Below, piece by piece: positions 5,483 to 10,933 of a stretch of 10,933 bases of DNA (positions are counted from its first letter, which is position 1; each line of letters opens with the position of its first letter). Position numbers and translations under genes: made by a program. Origin of the DNA: UKL13-2 sp031370625 (lineage in GTDB: Bacteria > Pseudomonadota > Gammaproteobacteria > Burkholderiales > Usitatibacteraceae); assembly GCA_031370625.1 (NCBI GenBank), contig JANMQR010000151.1, forward strand, positions 1 through 10,933. The letters are read 5' to 3'. The notes beneath the pieces were generated by a model, which was not told where the DNA came from, did not search any database, and saw nothing but the letters and a program-made list of their open reading frames with translations.

Positions 5483-6655
5483 CTATTTCTCCCGATACCA
5501 AGTCTGCAACAAATCAAACATCAATCCTTCTTGCGCCCACGTGGTACCAATCGGATTTGGCGACTGATTGGTCATGATCACAATCACGCGCTGACGTTGC
5601 GGATCGGCGATGAGTGATAGCTTGAATGTGCCGATTTCGCCTTCGCGGGCAAGCATCTGCGGCGCAGGCTCCACACCTTCGATTTGCAGTGGAAACACCC
5701 ACGCGCCGAGTGCAGCGTAGCCTAGTTTTTCATCGCCGGTGAGCATCGCTTTGGTAGATTCCGCCGATAACAATTTGCCGCCGGTGAGCGCTAATGCAAA
5801 TGTGGCCAAATCGCTCGCGGTGGAATACATCGCGCCTGCCGCGCCGAAATTTTCTATTGCGATATTTGGCTCAGGCTTCATTTTGCCCGCAATTAATTCA
5901 TAACCTTTCGGCAATCCACTCTCGCCATTGTGCAACATTCCAGTGTTGCGCAATACCAACGGATCAAGAATTTTGTCCTTCAATATTTCGGCAAATGATT
6001 TTTTGTAAACTTTTTCCAGCACGCGTTGCAACACCCAATAGTCGCCGTTGTTGTATTGAAATTTAGAGCCTGGTGCGAATGCCAGTTTGCCTTTCATCCG
6101 CTCACGAATCACGAATTTGGCGTCGGCAAATTTTGGATTTTTGCTGAGATAAAACGCGGCCACTTCATCATCCTTGACATTTTTCCCCGCCGGATCAGGC
6201 AGGCCGGAGGTGTGTTGCAGCAAGTGTCGAATCGTAACTTGCGCTGCGTTTTCTTTGGCGAGTTCGGTATCGTATTTGCTTACTTTTTCGTCGAGTGAAA
6301 CTTTACCTTCATCCACGGCCTTCATCACCAGCGCAGCCGCAAACAGCTTTGTAATCGAAGCGATACGAAAGCGTTCATCAACACTGTGCGGCAATTTCTG
6401 TTCACGATTGGCGAGTCCAAGGGCTTCTTTTGAGATCACATTTTCTTGCTCCTGAACCCACACGACTCCGGCAAAATTTTTATTCTCGCCATAGCTGCGA
6501 ATAACGGCATCGAGCTTACAGTCAGACGCTGCAGCAGTTAACGCGGCACCACCAAACACTAACACCAGAGCGGCTTTCCAGCCATATTTAGACCAAGCAC
6601 CAGGCGCATGGCTGGCATCCATTGGTTCATCGTAATTTCTCATATCGACATTCAT
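5483..6655 (-). CDS. Exported class C beta-lactamase-family serine hydrolase
   Basis: A 390-residue protein of the beta-lactamase/penicillin-binding-protein C family, which includes esterases, D-aminopeptidases and peptidoglycan hydrolases. The nucleophile motif is SITK (S100, K103). YNN at 201-203 is the second motif, and HTSG at 148-151 is typical. The usual third motif (KTG or HxG) appears replaced by EGEIGTF near 338-344, so a true beta-lactamase activity is doubtful. A hydrophobic segment at about 27-42 followed by AAASD suggests a signal peptide, but it is preceded by an unusually long N-terminus. The start at 6655 overlaps the regulator stop by 4 bp. An alternative ATG at 6643 was created by, or pre-dates, a 12-bp duplication. 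It is the third gene of the kinase-regulator operon. Confidence 0.88.
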   Translation of the reverse strand: MNVDMRNYDEPMDASHAPGAWSKYGWKAALVLVFGGAALTAAASDCKLDAVIRSYGENKNFAGVVWVQEQENVISKEALGLANREQKLPHSVDERFRIASITKLFAAALVMKAVDEGKVSLDEKVSKYDTELAKENAAQVTIRHLLQHTSGLPDPAGKNVKDDEVAAFYLSKNPKFADAKFVIRERMKGKLAFAPGSKFQYNNGDYWVLQRVLEKVYKKSFAEILKDKILDPLVLRNTGMLHNGESGLPKGYELIAGKMKPEPNIAIENFGAAGAMYSTASDLATFALALTGGKLLSAESTKAMLTGDEKLGYAALGAWVFPLQIEGVEPAPQMLAREGEIGTFKLSLIADPQRQRVIVIMTNQSPNPIGTTWAQEGLMFDLLQTWYREK

Positions 6656-6663
6656 ATCGACAT
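6640..6663. repeat. Perfect 12-bp tandem duplication at gene junction
   Basis: TCATATCGACAT occurs twice with no gap (6640-6651, 6652-6663). Read on the minus strand, each copy contains an ATGA, so the stop/start overlap between the response regulator and the serine hydrolase is present twice in series. Confidence 0.9.
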
Positions 6664-7398
6664 ATCGCGCAGCATCTTCGAAGCATCACGGCTCGCAACC
6701 AGTTGCGTGCCGTCGCGCATGTGAATTTGCAACTGCGATTGCTCATCGGCTTTCATCGAATCGACAAATTCCAGATTCACAATCGCGGATCGATGCACGC
6801 GAACAAATTTTGCGGGATCAAGGCGGCCTTCGAGTTCCGAAATCGCAATCCTTACCAAAAAAGTGGTTTTGCGCGCCGCAATCACGGTGTATTTTGAATC
6901 TGATTTTAGGTATTCAATTTCATCAACGGCGAGTGGAAAAATACGGCCACGGTCACGCACGAGGATGCGTGTGAGCGGCGTTTGATCGCGTGCAGACGTT
7001 TGCGTGAGCGCGCGCTGCAAATCTTCGCTGGATGTTTTTGCATCAGCTTCAAACAACCGTGCTATCGCCATGTCAAAACGCTCACGCGAAAATGGTTTCA
7101 GTAAATAATCGACTGCGTTTAATTCGAAAGCCATCACCGCGTATTGATCGTAAGCGGTGGTGAAAACAATCTCCGGCAAATGCGTTAAACGCTTCACCAC
7201 TTCCAGCCCCGTCAATTCCGGCATTTGAATATCCATCAGCGCCACATCGGGCTTCAAGGTATTGATGCCCTGCAAGGCGGAAGCACCATCAGCCGCCTCG
7301 CCAATCAATTGAAGCTGCGAGTGTGCGATGACCCAATCGCGCAGAGTCTCGCGCGCGAGGGGCTCATCTTCGGCGATAAATACGGTTTTTGTTTTCAT
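6652..7398 (-). CDS. LytTR-family response regulator
   Basis: A 248-residue two-component regulator. The receiver domain (about 1-120) has the acid pair E10-D11, phosphoacceptor D56 in ALMDIQMPE, T80 in VFTTAYD and K101 in LLKPFS. A linker with Ser, Thr and Gln follows. The C-terminal LytTR DNA-binding domain (about 143-246) has ILVRDRGRIFPLAVDEIEYL and FVRVHRSAIVNL. It should be phosphorylated by the kinase encoded 39 bp upstream and then bind promoter DNA as a dimer through beta strands. The ATG at 7398 has no clear Shine-Dalgarno sequence and is preceded by an AT-rich palindrome. Its end overlaps the serine hydrolase start. The target genes are not known; autoregulation of this operon is plausible. 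Confidence 0.94.
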   Translation of the reverse strand: MKTKTVFIAEDEPLARETLRDWVIAHSQLQLIGEAADGASALQGINTLKPDVALMDIQMPELTGLEVVKRLTHLPEIVFTTAYDQYAVMAFELNAVDYLLKPFSRERFDMAIARLFEADAKTSSEDLQRALTQTSARDQTPLTRILVRDRGRIFPLAVDEIEYLKSDSKYTVIAARKTTFLVRIAISELEGRLDPAKFVRVHRSAIVNLEFVDSMKADEQSQLQIHMRDGTQLVASRDASKMLRDMSI

Positions 7399-7412
7399 GG
7401 ATTATTTTTGAA

Positions 7413-7427
7413 AAAATTATTAATTTT
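7413..7427. repeat. AT-rich palindrome before the response regulator
   Basis: AAAATTA and TAATTTT flank one central T, a perfect 15-bp palindrome in the 39-bp gap between kinase and regulator. It may keep the regulator's start region open or unstructured. It is probably minor. Confidence 0.4.
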
Positions 7428-7437
7428 GTGCTTAGTT

Positions 7438-8496
7438 TTACAACGTGGGAATCACCATTTGCGCGCTGAATCCCGACTTCGGCGCGGTGCTAATGTTAAA
7501 CGTTGCGCGTTCGCGATACTCCAATTTTAATCGTCGCTCCACGGTACGAACGCCCAAGCCAGTGGATTGGCTAACTGTAGCGAGATCACATCCAGGCCCA
7601 TCATCGTTCACCACAATCACCAATTTTTTATGCGTCGAATCAAGCTTCGCACTGATCGTTAAAACTCCCTGCTGCACACGCGGATTAAACGCATGCTTGA
7701 TGCTATTTTCCACCAGCGGCTGCACGCTTAGCGCGGGCACCAAATGTGACTTTGCGCCCTCATCAATTTGCCAATTAACGCTCAGGCGATTGCCGAGCCG
7801 CAGCGCTTCAAGATCCAGATAATCGCGCACAAATTGCAGCTCATCTTCCAGCCTGACCATATCGACACCACTCTTTTCAGTCTCCAGCACGTAGCGCAAC
7901 ATGTCAGAAAATTTCAGCAGCGCAGTCTCGGCGGCGTTGCCGTCTTTGCGCGTCAGGGCAATGATGGAGTGCAACGTATTGAACAGAAAATGCGGGTTAA
8001 GTTTATTGCGCAGCGCGACTAATTCAGATCGCATCAATAGTGTCTCAGCCTGCGCGGTAGCCACTGCCTGCCTGCGTCCGGCCTCGACTGCGCGCACCGC
8101 ATGAAACACGCCCGCAACAACGGCGTACATCATCAAGCCCCACATGCCCTGCCACACAAAAAAGCTTTGCGCAGCGTCTCTGGCGTTCTCCGGGCTGAAA
8201 AGATAGGTGGCGATGACGAAGATGATGGCGTGCCACGTAATCACGAACAACACCGCTGCCACGGTGTGAATCAACACCGCAAATAGCGGCTCACTACGAC
8301 GCTCGTCGAGCCAGCCCGTCAGCGGCCATACCAGCGCGAGCAGAAACGGGGCGGTCGCCAGTGACCATGCGGCACCCATAAGGGCGGCTGCAATCTCCAA
8401 CTCCCCTTTGAAGACAGCGTTGCCCTGCGTGGCCGCCGCATAAAAAAGCACCAGCGGCACCCAGCTCGCCGCATATAAAAACCAAAAACGACGCAT
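7438..8496 (-). CDS. LytS-type membrane sensor histidine kinase
   Basis: A 352-residue kinase of the His_kinase (PF06580) type found with LytTR regulators. Numbering here is from the GTG at 8505; subtract 3 for the ATG. The N-terminal half is hydrophobic with about four membrane segments (roughly 6-24, 36-62, 75-102, 118-138) and no evident extracellular sensor domain. The phosphorylated histidine is H172 in LNPHFLFN. The ATP-binding domain has the N box LVENSIKHAF (N267), NDDGPG (300-305) and TGLGVR (315-320). GTG at 8505 would lengthen the protein by 3 residues, but ATG at 8496 sits better behind GGGTGA, so I chose it. It is the first gene of the operon with the LytTR regulator and serine hydrolase. 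The signal sensed is unknown, possibly envelope state. Confidence 0.92.
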   Translation of the reverse strand: MRRFWFLYAASWVPLVLFYAAATQGNAVFKGELEIAAALMGAAWSLATAPFLLALVWPLTGWLDERRSEPLFAVLIHTVAAVLFVITWHAIIFVIATYLFSPENARDAAQSFFVWQGMWGLMMYAVVAGVFHAVRAVEAGRRQAVATAQAETLLMRSELVALRNKLNPHFLFNTLHSIIALTRKDGNAAETALLKFSDMLRYVLETEKSGVDMVRLEDELQFVRDYLDLEALRLGNRLSVNWQIDEGAKSHLVPALSVQPLVENSIKHAFNPRVQQGVLTISAKLDSTHKKLVIVVNDDGPGCDLATVSQSTGLGVRTVERRLKLEYRERATFNISTAPKSGFSAQMVIPTL

Positions 8497-8505
8497 GACA
8501 ATCAC

Positions 8506-8682
8506 CCGTTAAATTTCAATGATTAATTGTCGCGTAAGTTTCGGCAAAATAGTGGAGGCTTGGTGCGAATTGAGGGATTATTAGCTTCAAACGCAAATCT
8601 GGAACCTGCGTTGAGCGCGTCAAAGCCCGTTTACTTCAGAATCATATTGTTTTTAGACTTTCAATCAACATAAGGGAGATCT
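8506..8682. other. Divergent intergenic region
   Basis: 177 bp between the minus-strand kinase and the plus-strand DUF5694 gene. It contains the short inverted repeat AACGCA (8590-8595) / TGCGTT (8607-8612). A convincing promoter for the kinase was not found. Confidence 0.5.
8630..8659 (+). promoter_or_regulatory. Possible promoter of the DUF5694 gene
   Basis: TTTACT (8630-8635) and TAGACT (8654-8659) are separated by 18 bp, each matching consensus at 4 of 6 positions. They lie 23 bp before the ATG. The ribosome binding site AAGGGAG at 8672-8678 is strong. Confidence 0.35.
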
Positions 8683-9540
8683 ATGCAACACGTACTTCAT
8701 CGCGTCAAAAAGTATTCCGCGTTTGTGTTTAGCGCGTTGGCGGCAATTAGTTTTTCTCCGGCGATTTATAGCCAACCCAAAGCGAAAGCAGCCGCACCGA
8801 TTGAAGTCATGATCGTCGGCGCATATCACATGGGCAATCCTGGACTTGACGTGAACAACGCGAAGGTCGATAGCGTGCTTACGCCCGAAAAGCAAAAACA
8901 ATTGGTGGCGGCAGTGAATCGGCTGGCGAAATTCAAGCCGAATAAAATCGCGGTGGAGATGGTCGCCAAACAGCCGGACATGACTGCTGGCGATTTTGAA
9001 AAATTTACCCCGGCTTCATTGCTTACCGACGCCAACGAGATTACGCAAATCGGCTATCGACTTGCCAATCTGCTGGGTCACAAAGTCGTGTACGCGATTG
9101 ATGAGCAAAGCGAGACGATTGATTATTTTCCGTATGACAAGCTAGACGCATTCGCCAAGGCGAATAGCCAAGAAAACCTGATGGCGGGCGGGCTTGAATG
9201 GGGGAAAGCTGCTACAGCGGACTTCGAAAAAGCACAGAAAACCAAAACCGTCACCCAATTGTTATTGGAGATTAACAAGCCACAGCGTGCCATGGACGAG
9301 ATGCGACTTATTTACTACCCGTTCTTGGCAATCGGCGATCAAAAATCGCAGATTGGCGCAGAGCTTAATGCAGGCTGGTATCAACGCAACGCAAAAATTT
9401 TCGCGAAACTAAATCTTGTCGCCAAGCCGGGCGACAAAGTTTTGGTGTTGTTCGGTGCCGGACACAATTATTGGCTGCGACATTTTGTGAATCAGATGCC
9501 GGGGTATAAGTTGGTGGATGTGGTGCCGTATTTGAAATGA
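8683..9540 (+). CDS. Exported DUF5694-family protein
   Basis: A 285-residue protein. The N-terminus has a basic start and a hydrophobic stretch (about 12-27) ending near IYSQP, a likely signal peptide, so the protein should act in the periplasm or outside. The mature part opens with VMIVGAYHMGNPGLDV (H49), then KPNKIAVEM (E92), ERNA-like WYQRNAKIF (232-240) and a C-terminal VLVLFGAGHNYWLRHFV (H261). This order of His, Glu and GxGH resembles DUF5694 proteins, and more distantly the TraB/erythromycin-esterase-like fold in which such residues may form an active site. Its biochemical function is not established. The gene is divergent from the kinase operon and converges on the DUF1501 gene. Confidence 0.8.
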   Translation: MQHVLHRVKKYSAFVFSALAAISFSPAIYSQPKAKAAAPIEVMIVGAYHMGNPGLDVNNAKVDSVLTPEKQKQLVAAVNRLAKFKPNKIAVEMVAKQPDMTAGDFEKFTPASLLTDANEITQIGYRLANLLGHKVVYAIDEQSETIDYFPYDKLDAFAKANSQENLMAGGLEWGKAATADFEKAQKTKTVTQLLLEINKPQRAMDEMRLIYYPFLAIGDQKSQIGAELNAGWYQRNAKIFAKLNLVAKPGDKVLVLFGAGHNYWLRHFVNQMPGYKLVDVVPYLK

Positions 9541-9564
9541 GGGTGGGCATCGCCCCCATCCCAT

Positions 9565-9588
9565 CCTTCCCCCGTCGCCGGGGGAAGG
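9565..9588. terminator. GC-rich hairpin between convergent genes
   Basis: CCTTCCCCCG (9565-9574) and CGGGGGAAGG (9579-9588) form a perfect 10-bp stem with loop TCGC. It lies between the convergent stops of the DUF5694 and DUF1501 genes. It may act as a bidirectional terminator, but no T-run follows on either strand, and its composition suggests a dispersed REP-like element. Confidence 0.55.
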
Positions 9589-9653
9589 GGCAGTTCGGTG
9601 GGTATTTAAACTAGCCGCATTGACTACGCAAAACTAAAAATTAACATCGCAAT

Positions 9654-10844
9654 CTACGCCTTCAACAAATTCAGTTTCTCAAATTTCCCATGCAAGATCG
9701 GTGTCGAATTCCCGCCCCACCATTGATCAATCACGGCCGCATACAAACTTCTGAAATCCACCGCATGCGCCAAATTGCCGCTGCCATCCAGGCGATTTAG
9801 CTGCGGCGCTTGTCCATACAGCCCGCCGAGCACGCGCCCACCTGTTACGAAATGCGCGCTGGCCGTGCCGTGATCGGTGCCGCCACTTTGGTTTTCTTTC
9901 GGGCGGCGACCGAATTCGGAATAGGTCATCACCATCGTTGAATCCCAGCGGTTGAGTTCGAGCATGGCGGCCTTGAACGCGCTGATGCCTTCGGCCAATT
10001 CTTTGAGCAAATTCGCGTGCGCACCGAGCTGGCCCGCATGCGTGTCGAAGCTGCCGAGCGTGAGCCTAATTGTCGCCATGCCCGCATTACTCGCGACCAT
10101 TTGCGCGGCGGTGCGCACCTGATTACCGAATCCACTTTTGGGGAATTCAGTTTTGAATTGGTAATTGGTATTGAGCTTTGATGCCGCGTGCACGATTTCA
10201 GCTTCCACCGACATCAGGTGTTTTAACGCTGCATTGCGTTCATCGGCGCGGGGTTTGACGAGCTTGGCCTGGCGCAGAAATTGTTGCGTATCGCTAAGCG
10301 TGATTGAGCGCACGCCCACGCCTGACAGTGGACCCATATTGTTCGAACCCACCACCACGCCATCGGCCGCGTATTGCTTGGGCACAGGTGCTGCCGCAAA
10401 GGTGCGCGCGAGCCAGCCAGCATCGAGATACTCCTCACTTTTTGATGCGGTATCCCAAATATCAATCGAGCGGAAATGCGATAAGTTTGGCGCGGGATAA
10501 CCCACACCCTGCACCACCGCCAGCTCCTTGTTTTGCCACAGCGCCATCAGCGGATCAAGGCTTGGATGCAAGCCTTCACGATCCGAAATTTTCAGCACCT
10601 GATCGCCTGCAATCGCGATCTTGGGACGCAATTGCGCATACACGGGATCGGTGTAGGGGATGACGGTATTCAAACCATCGTTGGCACCCTTCAGTTCAAT
10701 CAACAGTAGCAAATTGCGATAAGGTGAATTGGCATCATTAGCCACTGCCGCCGCAGGTGCCGCCCACGCAACACCATTGAATTTACCCGCCAACGGGACA
10801 CCCGCGGCCAAAATACTTGATGCTAAAAATTGTCGCCGATTCAT
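9654..10844 (-). CDS. Tat-exported DUF1501 family protein
   Basis: A 396-residue protein. The N-terminus MNRRQFLASSILAAG is a twin-arginine signal with likely cleavage after AWA near residue 28. The body matches DUF1501 (alkaline phosphatase/sulfatase-like fold): LKGANDGLNTVIPY (51-64), GVGYPAPNLSHFRSIDIWD (113-131), GSFDTHAGQ (264-272), SEFGRR (309-314) and GTDHGTA (322-328). The D/H-rich motifs suggest a metal site. The frame can be extended to an ATG at 10928, but ATG at 10844 has AGGAG 6 nt upstream and gives a proper signal peptide, so it is the start. DUF1501 genes usually follow a DUF1800 gene, which would lie past the right edge. The function is not established. Confidence 0.93.
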   Translation of the reverse strand: MNRRQFLASSILAAGVPLAGKFNGVAWAAPAAAVANDANSPYRNLLLLIELKGANDGLNTVIPYTDPVYAQLRPKIAIAGDQVLKISDREGLHPSLDPLMALWQNKELAVVQGVGYPAPNLSHFRSIDIWDTASKSEEYLDAGWLARTFAAAPVPKQYAADGVVVGSNNMGPLSGVGVRSITLSDTQQFLRQAKLVKPRADERNAALKHLMSVEAEIVHAASKLNTNYQFKTEFPKSGFGNQVRTAAQMVASNAGMATIRLTLGSFDTHAGQLGAHANLLKELAEGISAFKAAMLELNRWDSTMVMTYSEFGRRPKENQSGGTDHGTASAHFVTGGRVLGGLYGQAPQLNRLDGSGNLAHAVDFRSLYAAVIDQWWGGNSTPILHGKFEKLNLLKA

Positions 10845-10864
10845 ATAGTGCTCCTGAATTGTAG

Positions 10865-10931
10865 GATGGGTGGAGCGGCTTTTTGCGATACCCATCATCT
10901 GTGTCGAAATACTTGATGGGTATCGCAAAAA
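10865..10931. repeat. Three-armed repeat with 18-bp perfect stem
   Basis: TTTTTGCGATACCCATCA (10880-10897) pairs perfectly with 10914-10931 around a 16-nt loop. A third arm, GATGGGT at 10865-10871, can also pair with ACCCATC at 10890-10896. The two hairpins exclude each other. It lies 20 bp upstream of the DUF1501 start. It resembles short dispersed repeats seen in gammaproteobacterial genomes, which I recall rather than can verify here. Confidence 0.6.
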
Positions 10932-10933
10932 AC

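Noticed and set aside
5483..6655. True class C beta-lactamase (resistance gene)
   Set aside because: The third active-site motif is not the standard KTG, and the gene sits in a two-component operon, so a general serine hydrolase is the safer call.
10845..10928. Longer N-terminus of the DUF1501 gene starting at 10928
   Set aside because: It would place 28 residues before a perfect Tat signal and runs through the inverted repeat. The ATG at 10844 has AGGAG 6 nt upstream.

Overview
The window looks like chromosomal DNA from a mid-GC proteobacterium, most likely a gamma- or betaproteobacterium. The reasons are a DUF1501 Tat-exported protein, a DUF5694 protein, a LytS/LytR-type two-component pair, native-looking GC-ending codons, and short GC-rich dispersed hairpins at gene ends. 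No rRNA, tRNA, CRISPR array, transposase or integrase is visible. The genus cannot be fixed from sequence alone.

Left part (1-5482) is an accessory or defence island. At the left edge a gene on the minus strand is cut off after 22 codons. Its control region is unusual: a -35/-10 pair whose 17-bp spacer is exactly the palindrome TGGTGC-N5-GCACCA, a predicted start point on the ATG itself (leaderless mRNA), and a second 37-bp copy of the same arrangement 70 bp upstream. Next, all on the minus strand, come hsdM (3975-2524), hsdS (2527-1313) and a BRO-N/DinD-like gene (1301-417). These are joined by overlapping or near-overlapping stops and starts, so they form one translationally coupled operon. 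No hsdR is present in the window. The BRO-N gene carries a 29-bp near-perfect palindrome inside its coding sequence. Upstream of hsdM, also on minus, is a toxin-antitoxin pair: a Phd/YefM-type antitoxin (4902-4651) followed by a PIN-domain VapC-like ribonuclease (4618-4085) with a basic C-terminal tail. Between this pair and position 5482 lies an orphan, probably decayed, plus-strand reading frame and a GC-rich gene-end repeat.

Middle part (5483-8505) is a three-gene minus-strand operon: a membrane-bound LytS-type histidine kinase, a LytTR response regulator, and an exported class C beta-lactamase-family serine hydrolase. The regulator and hydrolase overlap by 4 bp, and a perfect 12-bp tandem duplication sits exactly at that junction, giving the hydrolase two possible starts.

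Right part (8506-10933): a 177-bp divergent intergenic region leads into a plus-strand exported DUF5694 protein. It converges on a minus-strand DUF1501 Tat-exported protein, with a GC-rich hairpin between the two stops. At the right edge, upstream of the DUF1501 gene, is a three-armed repeat with an 18-bp perfect stem whose arms can pair in two exclusive ways.

The strongest candidates for something new are the operator-in-spacer leaderless promoter at the left edge, the hsdM-hsdS-bro coupling together with the palindrome inside bro, and the kinase-regulator-hydrolase operon.
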